Source: Paenibacillus sabinae T27 (GTDB taxonomy: Bacteria; Bacillota; Bacilli; Paenibacillales; Paenibacillaceae). From it: a stretch of 64,000 nucleotides of DNA. The DNA is taken from contig NZ_CP004078.1 of assembly GCF_000612505.1 (NCBI RefSeq), forward strand, positions 1,352,001-1,416,000, in the 5' to 3' direction. Below, piece after piece: positions 33,996 through 43,289 of this stretch (its first letter is position 1; each line of letters opens with the position of its first letter). A program made the translations under genes and the position numbers. The notes beneath the pieces are model-generated. The model made no database searches. It saw only the letters and a program-made list of their open reading frames with translations, and was not told where the DNA came from.

Positions 33996-35561
33996 ATGTC
34001 GTATAAGTCAACCTATTATTCTCTAATTCTTTTCCACATTTTACTGCTGTCTGTCGTTATTTTTCCAACCGGTGAGGCCCGGGCCTCCGCCGATATCGTA
34101 AATCCAAAACAAGTCTATTCCTATTCCGTCATGCAGCGAGATATTGAGAAGCTGGCAAACGAGTATCCTGACCTGGTTTCCGTCCGGACTTTAGGTCAGA
34201 CCGCGTACGGAAGACAACTGTGGGCTGTAAAGCTTGGCCGCGGGGATTCGGTGCTGTTCCTGAACGGTTCGCATCACGCCCGGGAATGGATGACAACCGC
34301 ACTGCTGATGAAAATGATTGATACATACGCTCAAAGCTATACTCTCGACAAGTCAATCGGACCCTATAAGATCAGGGAGATCCTGAACCGCGTCAGCATC
34401 TGGATCGTGCCGATGGTTAACCCGGACGGGGTAACATTGTCTCAGCAAGGGACCGCCGGTTTGCCAAAAAACGCAGCTGCAATGCTGAGCCGCTATAACA
34501 GGGGCAGCGCCGATTTTACCCGTTGGAAGGCCAATATGCAGGGACTCGATCTGAACCGCCAGTATCCGGCCAATTGGAGCACGATGAAAAATGCGGTCAG
34601 CTACCCGAACTATCAAAATTACAGAGGAACAAAGCCGGTCCAGGCGCCTGAAGTCAAAATGATGATGGATTTTACGTATAAAATAGATCCGGACATTACG
34701 ATTTCTTACCACAGCTCCGGCGAAATTATTTTCTGGAATTATCGGACGCTTCCCGCAAACCTGGCGCGCGATTGGGAGATCGCATCCTCGCTGGCACGGT
34801 TAACAGGCTACAATCTTGTCCGACCGGAAAAAAATCCATCGGGAGGAGGCTATAAGGACTGGTTCATTCAAGAGTTCGGACGTCCGGGCTTTACGATTGA
34901 AATCGGAAATTACGCGGGGGAGAGCAACCTGCCGCTGAGCGCCTTCGGAAAAGTATGGAACGAGAATAGACAGGTTCCGTTATATACCGCTTCGCAGACG
35001 TATAAGCTATGGCTAAAGCGGCAGAATGTGCAAATTCTGAATCAACACATGAGTTTGTTTGCAAGTACGCCGGTTTATCAGGGGGCAGGTACCGCCGCGT
35101 CTTCTTCGGTTACCAGTCCGCATGACGTATTGACGCTTGCCCGAAAAGGCGACTGGTACCAAATCAAGACAGAAACCGGTGCCGGATGGATTCATCCCGC
35201 TCCCGGTCAGCTAGGGATTGTGGAAGAAATCGGTGCGGAAGCCGATATCAAGCAAAAAGCCGTGTTGCGCAAATATCCCGATGCTTTTGCTCCAAAAGTC
35301 GCCTATTTGTCTTCGCAAAGCCTTAAAGTAACGGGCCGGATCGGCTCATGGCTCCGTGTCGATTTAGGACAAGGGGAGTGGTGGCTTGATGGCCGCGAGG
35401 TGGTTCTCCGGTGGCCTGTGGAACCTGCCAAGACGGACAATGCGGAAGAGGGAGCGGCTGCTGCAACTGAAGGCGCCGGAGCTGAAAGTGCCGGACCGGA
35501 AAACGCAGCGAATAGCGCCGGACCGGATAGCACGGCACCGGAGACGACGCCGGCCCCTTAA
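33996..35561 (+). CDS. Secreted M14 zinc carboxypeptidase with SH3-like region
   Basis: The 521-residue frame from ATG 33996 starts with a signal peptide (about 1 to 32, cleavage near ARASA). A CTG at 33987, nine bases after AAGGGG, has better spacing and would add Leu-Lys-Arg. The M14 domain (about 40 to 340) has zinc ligands His94 and Glu97 in SHHAREW, the third His in SYHSSGE and catalytic Glu in FTIEIGNY. Family members of this type in Bacillales cut gamma-D-glutamyl-diaminopimelate links. After it come SH3-like strands (about 350 to 470) for wall binding and an Ala/Glu/Pro low-complexity tail. It probably acts in wall peptide turnover. Confidence 0.85.
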   Translation: MSYKSTYYSLILFHILLLSVVIFPTGEARASADIVNPKQVYSYSVMQRDIEKLANEYPDLVSVRTLGQTAYGRQLWAVKLGRGDSVLFLNGSHHAREWMTTALLMKMIDTYAQSYTLDKSIGPYKIREILNRVSIWIVPMVNPDGVTLSQQGTAGLPKNAAAMLSRYNRGSADFTRWKANMQGLDLNRQYPANWSTMKNAVSYPNYQNYRGTKPVQAPEVKMMMDFTYKIDPDITISYHSSGEIIFWNYRTLPANLARDWEIASSLARLTGYNLVRPEKNPSGGGYKDWFIQEFGRPGFTIEIGNYAGESNLPLSAFGKVWNENRQVPLYTASQTYKLWLKRQNVQILNQHMSLFASTPVYQGAGTAASSSVTSPHDVLTLARKGDWYQIKTETGAGWIHPAPGQLGIVEEIGAEADIKQKAVLRKYPDAFAPKVAYLSSQSLKVTGRIGSWLRVDLGQGEWWLDGREVVLRWPVEPAKTDNAEEGAAAATEGAGAESAGPENAANSAGPDSTAPETTPAP

Positions 35562-35662
35562 CCGGCCGCTAATAAGCCGCCTTACGCGAGGCGCCGGCGA
35601 TGGCAGCAGGGCGCGGATTACGCCCCAACTCGAAACTTTAAAGCCGCCCGAGTACACAAAAG

Positions 35663-35713
35663 CAGCCTGCCCCATGCAGATCGAATTACTGCATAGAGGC
35701 AGGCTGTTTTTAT
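35663..35713. terminator. Bidirectional terminator
   Basis: CAGCCTGC at 35663-35670 pairs with GCAGGCTG at 35699-35706, with an inner CATGCAG/CTGCAT stem. TTTTTAT follows on the plus strand and TTTTGTGT on the minus strand. It separates two convergent genes. Confidence 0.85.
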
Positions 35714-35742
35714 CTTATATATGATTTCGAGCTCCGCCGCCC

Positions 35743-36630
35743 TTATTCGCCGATTTTGCGGCCGATCCAGGCTTCGTAGGTTTTTACGACAGCCGAGAGA
35801 TCTTCCTCGCCGCTCCCGCTGTTGTAGCCCGCCTGAAACAGGCTCTTGGCCAGTTCCAGGGCCGGGGTAGGCACTCCGCTTGCGTCGCTCAGCGCGGAGG
35901 CCAGCTTCAGGTCCTTCAGCATCAGCCCTAGCGAGAACTGGTTGCTGAAGTCGTTCTCGATAATCTTGCGGCCCTTCAGTTCAACCTGCTTGCTGCCGGC
36001 CGAGCCGTTCCGTATCAGCTCCAGGAACTTGTCCGCGGGCACGCCGGACTTCACTGCGATCGAGAAGCCTTCAGCAAGCGCGATATTATGGATGCCGACC
36101 ATCGCGTTATGGGCCAGCTTCGCTGCTGCCCCGCTGCCGTTCTCGCCCATGTGAAGCAGCAGCTTGCCCATGGCGTCGAACACATCGCGGCTCGCTTCAA
36201 TAACATCGGCGCTGCCGCCGACCATGAAGACGAGCGTACCTTCCACCGCGCCCGGCTTACTGCCGGTTACCGGAGCGTCGAGGAAATGCGCGCCCTTATT
36301 TTCGACAGCGGCCGCGATTTCCTTGACCAGCCCCGGCGAGATTGTGCTCGAATCGATCACGACCGCTCCCGGCTTCAGAGCTTCCAGAATCCCTTCCGGC
36401 CCGTAATAAATCTCGCGGATCGAATCGTCATTGCTGACCATGGTAATAATAACGTCCTTGCCTTCAGAGGCGGCCTGCAGAGAAGCGGCGGCTGTGGCGC
36501 CTTCCGTCACAAGCGGATCACTTTTTGAGGCCGTACGGTTGTACACTGTTACCTGAAATCCTGCCCGCAGCAGGTTGGAGGCCATGGGCGCTCCCATCGT
36601 ACCGAGTCCGATAAATCCGATTTGTTTCAT
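35743..36630 (-). CDS. Beta-hydroxyacid dehydrogenase (3-HIBADH/GarR family)
   Basis: The 295-residue protein starts MKQIGFIGLGTMGAPMASNLL, whose GxGxMGxPM pattern is the NAD(P) fold signature of this family. The substrate motif DAPVTGSKPGAVEGTL (residues near 120) and the catalytic Lys in AAKLAHNAMVGI are present. Members oxidise 3-hydroxyisobutyrate or reduce tartronate semialdehyde; the substrate cannot be decided from sequence alone. It is monocistronic on the minus strand with AAAGGTG as ribosome site and shares a bidirectional terminator with the peptidase gene. Confidence 0.9.
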   Translation of the reverse strand: MKQIGFIGLGTMGAPMASNLLRAGFQVTVYNRTASKSDPLVTEGATAAASLQAASEGKDVIITMVSNDDSIREIYYGPEGILEALKPGAVVIDSSTISPGLVKEIAAAVENKGAHFLDAPVTGSKPGAVEGTLVFMVGGSADVIEASRDVFDAMGKLLLHMGENGSGAAAKLAHNAMVGIHNIALAEGFSIAVKSGVPADKFLELIRNGSAGSKQVELKGRKIIENDFSNQFSLGLMLKDLKLASALSDASGVPTPALELAKSLFQAGYNSGSGEEDLSAVVKTYEAWIGRKIGE

Positions 36631-36951
36631 AAATTTTCACACCTTTGCTATTAGAGGTAGCAGAAGAACGGAAATAACTGCGGAAGTAGGACTGAACCAG
36701 TTCCGAATCAGCATATTTCCCCGGACTTCCAGCCTAATCTTTTTCATTTTAGCACGAGCTGGAGAGAGGTTCCAACCCGCACAAGCCACTCCTGCATGGG
36801 AAACGCTTCCGTCAAAGGCTCCGTTTTTATCAAAATGATACTTTTGCCTGTGCCCTAGGACCTTGCCAGCCCAGTGAAATTAAAGTATCCTATTATAAAG
36901 TTGTTACAATTCGTGTCAAATCGAAAGCTAAACAGGAGGGTTCCATAACCG
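36631..36951. other. Divergent intergenic region upstream of pgi
   Basis: This 321-base gap separates the minus-strand dehydrogenase start from pgi. Near its right end it holds a good sigma-A-type promoter for pgi (separate entry). No conserved RNA structure or small gene is evident elsewhere; a plus-strand open frame across it has no ribosome site. Confidence 0.5.
36863..36891 (+). promoter_or_regulatory. Candidate promoter of pgi
   Basis: TTGCCA at 36863-36868 and TATCCT at 36886-36891 are separated by exactly 17 bases, about 60 bases upstream of the pgi start. Confidence 0.55.
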
Positions 36952-38307
36952 ATGTCCAAAAAAATCAGTTTTGATTACAGCAAAGCCCTGTCCTTCATCA
37001 ATCAACACGAAATCGACTATTTTGCAGCACCAATCAAATTAGCCCATGAGCAATTGCATACCAAAACTGGTACAGGTTCCGACTATACCGGATGGATTGA
37101 TCTTCCCCACAACTACGATAAAGAAGAATTCGCCCGCATCCAAGCGGCTGCGAAGAAAATTCAGAACGACTCCGATGTACTGATCGTTATCGGCATCGGC
37201 GGTTCTTACCTGGGAGCCCGCGCAGCGATTGAATCGCTGACCCATTCCTTCTACAACAATCTGGAGAAGGGCAAGCGGAAGACGCCTGAAATTTATTTTG
37301 CGGGCAACAATATCAGCTCGACTTATCTTACGCATTTGATTCAGCTTCTTGAAGGCAAGGACTTCTCGGTCAACGTCATTTCCAAGTCCGGCACGACTAC
37401 CGAGCCTGCGATTGCTTTCCGCGTATTCCGCGCAGAGTTGGAGAAGAAATACGGCAAGGAAGAAGCGCGCAAGCGGATCTACGCCACAACCGACAAGGCA
37501 AGAGGCGCTCTTAAGACACTTGCCAACGAAGAGGGCTATGAATCGTTCATCATTCCGGACGATGTGGGCGGACGCTATTCCGTTCTGACGCCGGTTGGTC
37601 TGCTGCCGATTGCCGCTGCCGGCATCGACATCGAAGAAATGATGAAGGGCGCAGCAGCCGCAGCAGACGAGTTCAACAATCCGGATGTGGCAACGAACCA
37701 AAGCTACCAATACGCCGCCGTCCGCAACGCGCTTTACCGCAAAGGCAAAACGACGGAAATTCTTGTCAACTACGAGCCATCGCTCCATTACGTATCGGAA
37801 TGGTGGAAGCAGCTGTTCGGCGAGAGCGAAGGCAAGGACTTCAAAGGCATTTATCCTTCTTCCGTAGATTTCTCGACCGATCTGCACTCGATGGGCCAAT
37901 TTATCCAGGAGGGCAACCGCAACATTTTTGAAACGGTTATCCAAGTGGATCAGGTTCGGGAGCATATTACAATCGAGAGCGATCCGGACGATCTGGACGG
38001 ATTGAACTTCCTGGCCGGACAGACCGTGGACTTCGTGAACAAGAAGGCGTTCCAAGGCACGCTGCTTGCGCATACGGACGGACAAGTTCCGAACCTGGTT
38101 GTCACGATCCCGGATCAAACGCCATACAGCTTTGGCTATCTCGTATACTTCTTTGAAAAAGCCTGCGGTATCAGCGGATACCTGCTTGGCGTCAACCCGT
38201 TCGACCAACCGGGCGTAGAAGCGTACAAGAAGAACATGTTCGCGCTGCTCGGCAAGCCGGGCTATGAAAAGGAAAAAGCGGAGCTCGAGGCCAGACTTAC
38301 CGAGTAG
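36952..38307 (+). CDS. pgi: Glucose-6-phosphate isomerase
   Basis: ATG 36952 has AGGAGGG upstream. The 451-residue protein has the short Gram-positive GPI form. Motifs include [16 protein letters not shown] for phosphate and sugar binding, [14 protein letters not shown] for the second phosphosugar loop, the catalytic Glu region in [11 protein letters not shown], and the C-terminal [12 protein letters not shown]. It interconverts glucose 6-phosphate and fructose 6-phosphate in glycolysis, in the cytoplasm. It is intact, has its own promoter and no coupled neighbour. Confidence 0.97.
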   Translation: MSKKISFDYSKALSFINQHEIDYFAAPIKLAHEQLHTKTGTGSDYTGWIDLPHNYDKEEFARIQAAAKKIQNDSDVLIVIGIGGSYLGARAAIESLTHSFYNNLEKGKRKTPEIYFAGNNISSTYLTHLIQLLEGKDFSVNVISKSGTTTEPAIAFRVFRAELEKKYGKEEARKRIYATTDKARGALKTLANEEGYESFIIPDDVGGRYSVLTPVGLLPIAAAGIDIEEMMKGAAAAADEFNNPDVATNQSYQYAAVRNALYRKGKTTEILVNYEPSLHYVSEWWKQLFGESEGKDFKGIYPSSVDFSTDLHSMGQFIQEGNRNIFETVIQVDQVREHITIESDPDDLDGLNFLAGQTVDFVNKKAFQGTLLAHTDGQVPNLVVTIPDQTPYSFGYLVYFFEKACGISGYLLGVNPFDQPGVEAYKKNMFALLGKPGYEKEKAELEARLTE

Positions 38308-38432
38308 ATTGCCGTTTCTCATCTCATAACACACTACAGTAATCCATCAGGGAGCAGTCCATTAGGTAATCCAATACCGCGGGCTGCTCCTCGTATATAC
38401 CAAGATTACAGCGAGTAAGGAATGAATGAACA

Positions 38433-39065
38433 ATGCTGGAACAATACCGGACGGTGCGTTCTTCCGGTTCCAAGGAAATCGTTATCCGCAAATCGCGTTT
38501 TATCGGACATGTCATGCCGGTAGAGACGGAAGAAGAAGCGGTTAAGTTTATTGAAGACATCAAGAAGAAGCATTGGGACGCCACGCATAACTGTTCCGCG
38601 TATATGATCGGGGAGCGGGATGAAATTCAGAAGCAGTCGGACGACGGGGAACCGAGCGGTACGGCAGGGAAACCGATTTTGGAAGTCATTCGGAGCCAAG
38701 GCATCAAAAATGCGGCTATAGTCGTCACACGTTACTTCGGCGGAATCCTGCTTGGAGCGGGCGGCCTCATTCGGGCCTACACGGACGGCGCGGTACAGGC
38801 GCTGGAAGCCGGACCAGTGATCACCCGCGTTCTGCATCGTGAAGTGTTTGTGGAACTGGACTATACCTGGCTTGGCAAGGTTGAGAATGAACTGAGAGGC
38901 CGGGGGACCAAAACCGGGGAAACGGAGTTCACCGACAAGGTCAAGCTGACATGCCTGCCGCGGAATGGTGAAGCCGATGCCTTCAAGGCATGGATAACGG
39001 ATTTAACCCAGGGACAAGCGGTTGTAACGGAGGGAAGACAGATTTATTACGAAGAAGGGGAATAA
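38433..39065 (+). CDS. yigZ: YigZ/IMPACT-family protein
   Basis: The 210-residue protein starts MLEQYRTV and has the IMPACT-family N-terminal domain with SRFIGHVMPVETEEEA, the DATHNCSAY block and SDDGEPSGTAGKPIL, then VVTRYFGGILLGAGGLIRAY. The C-terminal half is the small ferredoxin-like DUF1949 domain. The family is widespread in bacteria and is linked to translation control in eukaryotes; the bacterial role is uncertain. The TetR regulator gene follows five bases after the stop, so the two are probably co-transcribed. A weak hairpin (38351-38390) lies upstream. Confidence 0.9.
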   Translation: MLEQYRTVRSSGSKEIVIRKSRFIGHVMPVETEEEAVKFIEDIKKKHWDATHNCSAYMIGERDEIQKQSDDGEPSGTAGKPILEVIRSQGIKNAAIVVTRYFGGILLGAGGLIRAYTDGAVQALEAGPVITRVLHREVFVELDYTWLGKVENELRGRGTKTGETEFTDKVKLTCLPRNGEADAFKAWITDLTQGQAVVTEGRQIYYEEGE

Positions 39066-39070
39066 TAACT

Positions 39071-39652
39071 ATGGCTAGAAGAGCAGTGGAACAGGAGTTG
39101 TCGAGGGAAAGGATTCTGGAGGCGGCAAGACATCTTTTCATCACGAAAGGTTATCGGGCCATCTCCATGCGCAGCATTGGTCAACATTTGGGATACAGTC
39201 ATGGATCCCTTTATTACCACTTTAAGGAAAAAGCAGAGCTGTTCTACGCGATTGTAGTTGAAGACTTCAACCGTTTGGCCGAGCTGCTGGACGAGACGAT
39301 GAACAGACCTCCGGAAGAGGGAGTAAGCAAGGTGGAGCAGCTGATGCTGGAGTTTATCCGCTTCGGCTTGGACCATCCGTATCAGTACGAGATTATGTTC
39401 ATGATCCGGGACGAAGAGCTGCTGGCATACTGTAGAGCGGAACAAGGGAAGTGTTTCGATTTATTCTCCGGTATGGTGCGCCGTTATTTAAAAGAAGAAG
39501 GCTATGTGCCTGAGGACTGGCAGAGTGTGCCTCTGACGATGTTCCTGTCGGCCCACGGCTTTATTTCGTACTACATTCAGGACAAGATCCAGTTTGACGA
39601 TGTAAAATCGGCGGCGATGTCGCATGTCCGGGTGTTGTGCCGCAGCCTGTAG
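39071..39652 (+). CDS. TetR-family transcriptional regulator
   Basis: ATG 39071 is preferred to in-frame codons inside yigZ because GAAGGGG lies 11 bases upstream. The 193-residue protein has the typical N-terminal HTH (about 10 to 55: RERILEAARHLFITKGY, MRSIGQHLGYSHGSLYYHF given in part) with the conserved SLYYHFKEKAELF helix. An all-helical ligand-binding part follows. It represses unknown targets; no drug transporter or operator is adjacent. Co-location with yigZ may be incidental. A strong terminator lies about 95 bases downstream. Confidence 0.92.
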   Translation: MARRAVEQELSRERILEAARHLFITKGYRAISMRSIGQHLGYSHGSLYYHFKEKAELFYAIVVEDFNRLAELLDETMNRPPEEGVSKVEQLMLEFIRFGLDHPYQYEIMFMIRDEELLAYCRAEQGKCFDLFSGMVRRYLKEEGYVPEDWQSVPLTMFLSAHGFISYYIQDKIQFDDVKSAAMSHVRVLCRSL

Positions 39653-39746
39653 GGGGATATTTTTTCATCCTTTTACGCTTTATGGCTGTGAATTGGTAAT
39701 CGGTTGCTCCTCTGCTACGTAAAAGCGAAAAGGTGAAGCATAAGTT

Positions 39747-39790
39747 AAAAGGCCGATTCGGCGTTTAGTTCCGAAAACGGCCTTTTGCTT
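39747..39790. terminator. Terminator between TetR gene and yjbQ-like gene
   Basis: AAAAGGCCG at 39747-39755 pairs with CGGCCTTTT at 39778-39786, extended by TTCGG/CCGAA. A- and T-runs on both sides make it usable in both directions for the convergent genes. Confidence 0.8.
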
Positions 39791-39902
39791 GAAATATCAG
39801 AAATTATAAGCTTCGCGCTTATCTTTAACCTGATATTTTTACGAGAGACGGATGCCTTCCTCTTCCAGAGGACGGCGAAGCCGTTTCTTCTTGTGTCCTG
39901 CC

Positions 39903-40304
39903 TTACCCTTCAATGATTTTTACATAATATTGCCGCCGTCTCGGGCCGTCGAATTCGCAAAAATAAATACCCTGCCACCGTCCCAGCAGCAGCTCGCCTT
40001 CGTGGATGATGATGCTCTGGGATGGCCCCGCCGTTATGGATTTGAGATGCGATGCCGTATTGCCTTCCGCGTGTCGGTATTTGGGATGCTCCCATGGATA
40101 TACCTCGTCCAGGCGCATTAGCACGTCATGCTTCACATCGGGATCGGCGTTTTCGTTGATCGCGATGCCGGCTGTTGTGTGGGGGCAGTATACAACCGCT
40201 ATACCGTTCTGGACGCCGCTTTTTCTTACATACGAAATAACCTCTCTGGTAATATCTCGCAGCTCATCCCGCTTGCTTGTAGCAATTTCTGCCGTGTGCA
40301 ACAC
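39903..40304 (-). CDS. YjbQ-family (UPF0047) protein
   Basis: The 133-residue protein has the UPF0047/YjbQ signature through its length: GIAVVYCPHTTAGIAINENADPDV (key parts VYCPHTTAGI and NENADP), GNTASHLKSI, and GELLLGRWQGIYFCEFDGPRRR (key parts LGRWQGI and FDGPR). Conserved His residues in PHTT and SHLK are present. Some members show thiamine phosphate synthase activity in complementation assays, though the physiological role is not settled. It is monocistronic on the minus strand with AAAGGGGAAT as ribosome site. Confidence 0.9.
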   Translation of the reverse strand: MLHTAEIATSKRDELRDITREVISYVRKSGVQNGIAVVYCPHTTAGIAINENADPDVKHDVLMRLDEVYPWEHPKYRHAEGNTASHLKSITAGPSQSIIIHEGELLLGRWQGIYFCEFDGPRRRQYYVKIIEG

Positions 40305-40402
40305 TAACGGATTCCCCTTTCTTAGTCGATTTCAACCCGTTCACAACTATTTTACCCCAAAAAGCTTCGAAAGTAATTGACGATGGCAAGAGGAGGGTGG
40401 TA

Positions 40403-40450
40403 AAGTAGTAATAATTATTAAACCCAGTATGTTAATAGGAATTACAGATC
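40403..40450 (+). promoter_or_regulatory. Possible CymR-type control region of sulfate operon
   Basis: An AT-rich stretch with TAATAATTATTAAA and then TTAATAGGAATTA lies about 60 bases before cysT. ATAGGAAT resembles the half-site used by the cysteine regulator CymR in Bacillales. This is inference from a short match; no clear -35/-10 pair is assigned. Confidence 0.25.
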
Positions 40451-40503
40451 GCCTGAAATGGCGAGTATACCGACCCGTCAGCCGGAGGTAGGAGGATTAT
40501 CTG

Positions 40504-41319
40504 TTGAATTCGCTGCTTAGACACAAAGGATGGACCTGGGGATTCCGAACCACGATTTTGCTGTACTTCGTCGTATTGATCGTGCTTCCGATTCTTGGCG
40601 TCTATTACAACTCATTTTCACTCGGTTTCAAAAATTTTGCCGAAAGCATATCTGATCCCATAGCCTGGAAATCGGTGCTGCTCACGCTAAGGCTTGCGCT
40701 CCTTGCGACCATTATCAACGTCGTTCTGGGCACGATGATCGCCTGGGTGCTGGTCCGCTACAAATTTCCCGGAAGGTCGCTGCTGAACAGTATGGTGGAT
40801 CTGCCTTTCGCGCTGCCGACGGCGGTCGGGGGGCTGATGATTCTGCTCCTGCTCGGACCGGGAAGCCTGATCGGCGGAGCGGCGGAAGCGCTCGGGCTGG
40901 AAATCGTCTTTCATCAGCCGGCCATTGTCATCGCGATGGTGTTTGTGACCTTTCCGTTCGTCATCCGGGCGGTGCAGCCGCTGCTGGAAGAGCTTGACCC
41001 TTCCGAGGAAGAAGCAGCCTACACCATGGGCGCCACAGGCTTCCGGGTGTTCCGGCAGGTTATTCTGCCATCCATGGCGCCGGGCATGATCGGAGGAGGA
41101 ATGCTTGCCTTTTCCAGGGCGCTTGCCGAATTCGGGGCCGTCGTATTGGTGGCGGGCAATATCCCGGGACGTACGCTCGTATCTTCGGTGTTTATCTACG
41201 GCGAAGTGGAGAGCGACAATCCGACCGGAGCTGCAGCCGTTTCTATTATTTTGCTGACGCTCTCCTTCCTGATTCTCTGGCTGATCAACATGGCGCAGAT
41301 GAGGGGGAGAAGAGCATGA
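40504..41319 (+). CDS. cysT: Sulfate/thiosulfate ABC transporter permease CysT
   Basis: TTG 40504 has GGAGG at 40491. The 271-residue protein has six membrane segments with the permease EAA loop (EEEAAYTMGATGFRVFRQVILPSM, key parts EEAAYTMGA and FRQVILP) and the CysT features NSMVDLPFALPTAVGG and FGAVVLVAGNIPG. Paired with CysW, it forms the channel for sulfate or thiosulfate uptake. Its stop overlaps the cysW start by four bases, so the operon is translationally coupled. Confidence 0.93.
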   Translation: MNSLLRHKGWTWGFRTTILLYFVVLIVLPILGVYYNSFSLGFKNFAESISDPIAWKSVLLTLRLALLATIINVVLGTMIAWVLVRYKFPGRSLLNSMVDLPFALPTAVGGLMILLLLGPGSLIGGAAEALGLEIVFHQPAIVIAMVFVTFPFVIRAVQPLLEELDPSEEEAAYTMGATGFRVFRQVILPSMAPGMIGGGMLAFSRALAEFGAVVLVAGNIPGRTLVSSVFIYGEVESDNPTGAAAVSIILLTLSFLILWLINMAQMRGRRA

Positions 41320-42113
41320 GAAGGCTGTGGATCGGACTTACCTATATCGTTTTCTTTCTGTTAATAGCCGCTCCTCTTGGAAAAATTATCTCCAATGCCT
41401 TCAGTAACGGCCTTTCCGGATTCCGGGATGCCCTGACAAGGCCGGAAGCGCTGCATGCGCTGATGATGACGGCGCTGGTCGTGGTAACGGTGACGGTGCT
41501 GAACACCGTGTTCGGCATCATGACGGCTCTGTATCTGGTTCGGGCCGATTGGCTCAGCCCCCGGCTGAAAAGCCTGCTGAACAGCATCGTCGATCTTCCG
41601 TACGCGGTATCGCCCGTCATCGGCGGATTGATGATTGTCCTGCTGCTTGGCCCGGACAGCCCGCTTGGGGCGGTGTTTGAACAGATTGGCTTCAATATCG
41701 TCTACGCTTTTCCAGGGATGGTCATCGCCACACTGTTCGTCACATTCCCGCTAATGGTCAGGGAAGTGATGCCTGTTCTGCAGGAAATTGGCGGGCAGCA
41801 GGAGGAGGCCGCTTCGACGCTCGGCGCGTATGGGTGGAAGACCTTCTGGAAGGTAACCTGGCCTTCGATTCAATGGGCGGTGACCTACGGCGTCATTCTT
41901 ACGGTTGCCCGCTCGCTGGGGGAATTCGGGGCCGTGCTCGTCGTATCCGGCAACATTATGAATAAGACTCAGACAGCGACGACGCTGGTTTACCAGGATG
42001 TCGAGAATTTCAATGTAAGTGCGGCAGGCGGCGTCGCGCTGGTATTGGCCGCTTTTTCGGTAGGACTTCTGCTGCTCATGGAATGGAGCAAGAAAAGAAA
42101 GGAAGTGCGTTGA
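41316..42113 (+). CDS. cysW: Sulfate ABC transporter permease CysW
   Basis: The start overlaps the cysT stop (ATGA). The 265-residue protein repeats the CysT fold with NSIVDLPYAVSPVIGGLM near residue 90, the EAA loop QQEEAASTLGAYGWKTFWKV (part) near 160 and GEFGAVLVVSGNI. CysT and CysW form a heterodimeric membrane channel. The next gene, cysA, starts two bases after the stop. No defect is seen. Confidence 0.93.
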   Translation: MRRLWIGLTYIVFFLLIAAPLGKIISNAFSNGLSGFRDALTRPEALHALMMTALVVVTVTVLNTVFGIMTALYLVRADWLSPRLKSLLNSIVDLPYAVSPVIGGLMIVLLLGPDSPLGAVFEQIGFNIVYAFPGMVIATLFVTFPLMVREVMPVLQEIGGQQEEAASTLGAYGWKTFWKVTWPSIQWAVTYGVILTVARSLGEFGAVLVVSGNIMNKTQTATTLVYQDVENFNVSAAGGVALVLAAFSVGLLLLMEWSKKRKEVR

Positions 42114-42114
42114 C

Positions 42115-43179
42115 ATGCACGTGGAAGTGCGCGGACTTAACAAGCATTTTGGCAATTTTCATGCGGTGAAGGATGTCAGCTTCGAAATTACAAAAGGTCA
42201 TCTGATCGGCCTGCTCGGCCCGAGCGGAGGCGGCAAAACGTCCATCCTGCGGATGCTGGCGGGTCTTGAAACGCCGGATGCCGGCGAAATCGTCTTTCAT
42301 GGACAGGTGGTCAATAATCTTCCGCCGCAGGAGCGCGGCATTGGCTTCGTGTTCCAGAACTATGCGCTGTTCAAGCATATGACAGTATATGACAATATCG
42401 CCTTCGGGCTTAAAGTGAAAAAAGCGAACAAAAGCTTCATCCGCGATCGGGTTATGGAATTGGTGGAGCTGACAGGGCTTAAAGGTTTCGAGAAGCGGTA
42501 TCCGCAACAGCTCTCCGGTGGTCAGCGCCAGCGGGTAGCGTTCGCCCGGGCGCTTGCGCCAGAGCCGCAGCTGCTGCTGCTCGACGAGCCGTTCGCCGCG
42601 ATCGACGCCAAGATCCGCCAAGAGCTCCGCTCCTGGCTGCGGGAACTGATTGAGCGCGTAGGAATCACATCTATTTTTGTAACGCATGACCAGGATGAAG
42701 CGATTGAAGTTGCAGACGAAATCATGATCATTAATCAGGGCCGTCTGGAGCAGAAAGGCACGCCTTGGGATATTTACAAGGAGCCGAAGACGACGTTCGT
42801 GGCGACCTTTATCGGCGAGTCGACGCTGATCGAGAATGCGGCCGAATTGAAGGGATTCAAGCCGGCGGAAAGCAGCAAGCCGACCAAAGCGCTGATCCGC
42901 CCCGAGTACATCGAGGTAGGCGAACTTCAGGACTTTAAAATGGCTTCGGCAACCGAGAAAGGCATTGTCAAGCATCTGCAGTTCCGGGGCAGCGAATGGC
43001 TGGTTGAGGTCGAAGTGAACGGTCATAAGCTGGTGACCTACCGTTCGCTGGAGAAGGAAACGCTCCAGGTGGGGCAGGAGATTGCCGTACTGGTGCACCG
43101 CGCTTACCTGTTCAATGACGAGCGGAGCTGGATTCAGGAGAACAGCCTGAAGGAAGATCCGATGCCGGTATATATTTAA
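42115..43179 (+). CDS. cysA: Sulfate ABC transporter ATPase CysA
   Basis: ATG 42115 lies directly after cysW; AAGGAAG is the ribosome site. The 354-residue protein has Walker A GPSGGGKTS (about 35 to 43), the signature LSGGQRQRVAFARAL, Walker B LLLLDEPFAAID and the H-loop VTHDQDEAIEV. A C-terminal TOBE-type regulatory domain (IRPEYIEVG onward) is present. It powers sulfate/thiosulfate uptake. A 110-base gap with a hairpin separates it from the binding protein gene. Confidence 0.95.
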   Translation: MHVEVRGLNKHFGNFHAVKDVSFEITKGHLIGLLGPSGGGKTSILRMLAGLETPDAGEIVFHGQVVNNLPPQERGIGFVFQNYALFKHMTVYDNIAFGLKVKKANKSFIRDRVMELVELTGLKGFEKRYPQQLSGGQRQRVAFARALAPEPQLLLLDEPFAAIDAKIRQELRSWLRELIERVGITSIFVTHDQDEAIEVADEIMIINQGRLEQKGTPWDIYKEPKTTFVATFIGESTLIENAAELKGFKPAESSKPTKALIRPEYIEVGELQDFKMASATEKGIVKHLQFRGSEWLVEVEVNGHKLVTYRSLEKETLQVGQEIAVLVHRAYLFNDERSWIQENSLKEDPMPVYI

Positions 43180-43289
43180 GACCCGTTTCCCCGCAGAGGA
43201 ATCGGCGTTATCTGAATTGGCGCCGAGCTGGACTTCACTTTGCGGGGTGAATTTTGGCGTGGCAACTTGGGAAGAAATGAGGCTTGGAA

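Noticed and set aside
37039..38334. 431-codon minus-strand frame opposite pgi, and similar long frames opposite tkt and cysA
   Set aside because: All lie fully antisense to intact housekeeping genes and show no domain features.
38351..38390. GGAGCAG/CTGCTCC hairpin after pgi as a terminator
   Set aside because: The loop is long (26 bases) and there is no T-run.
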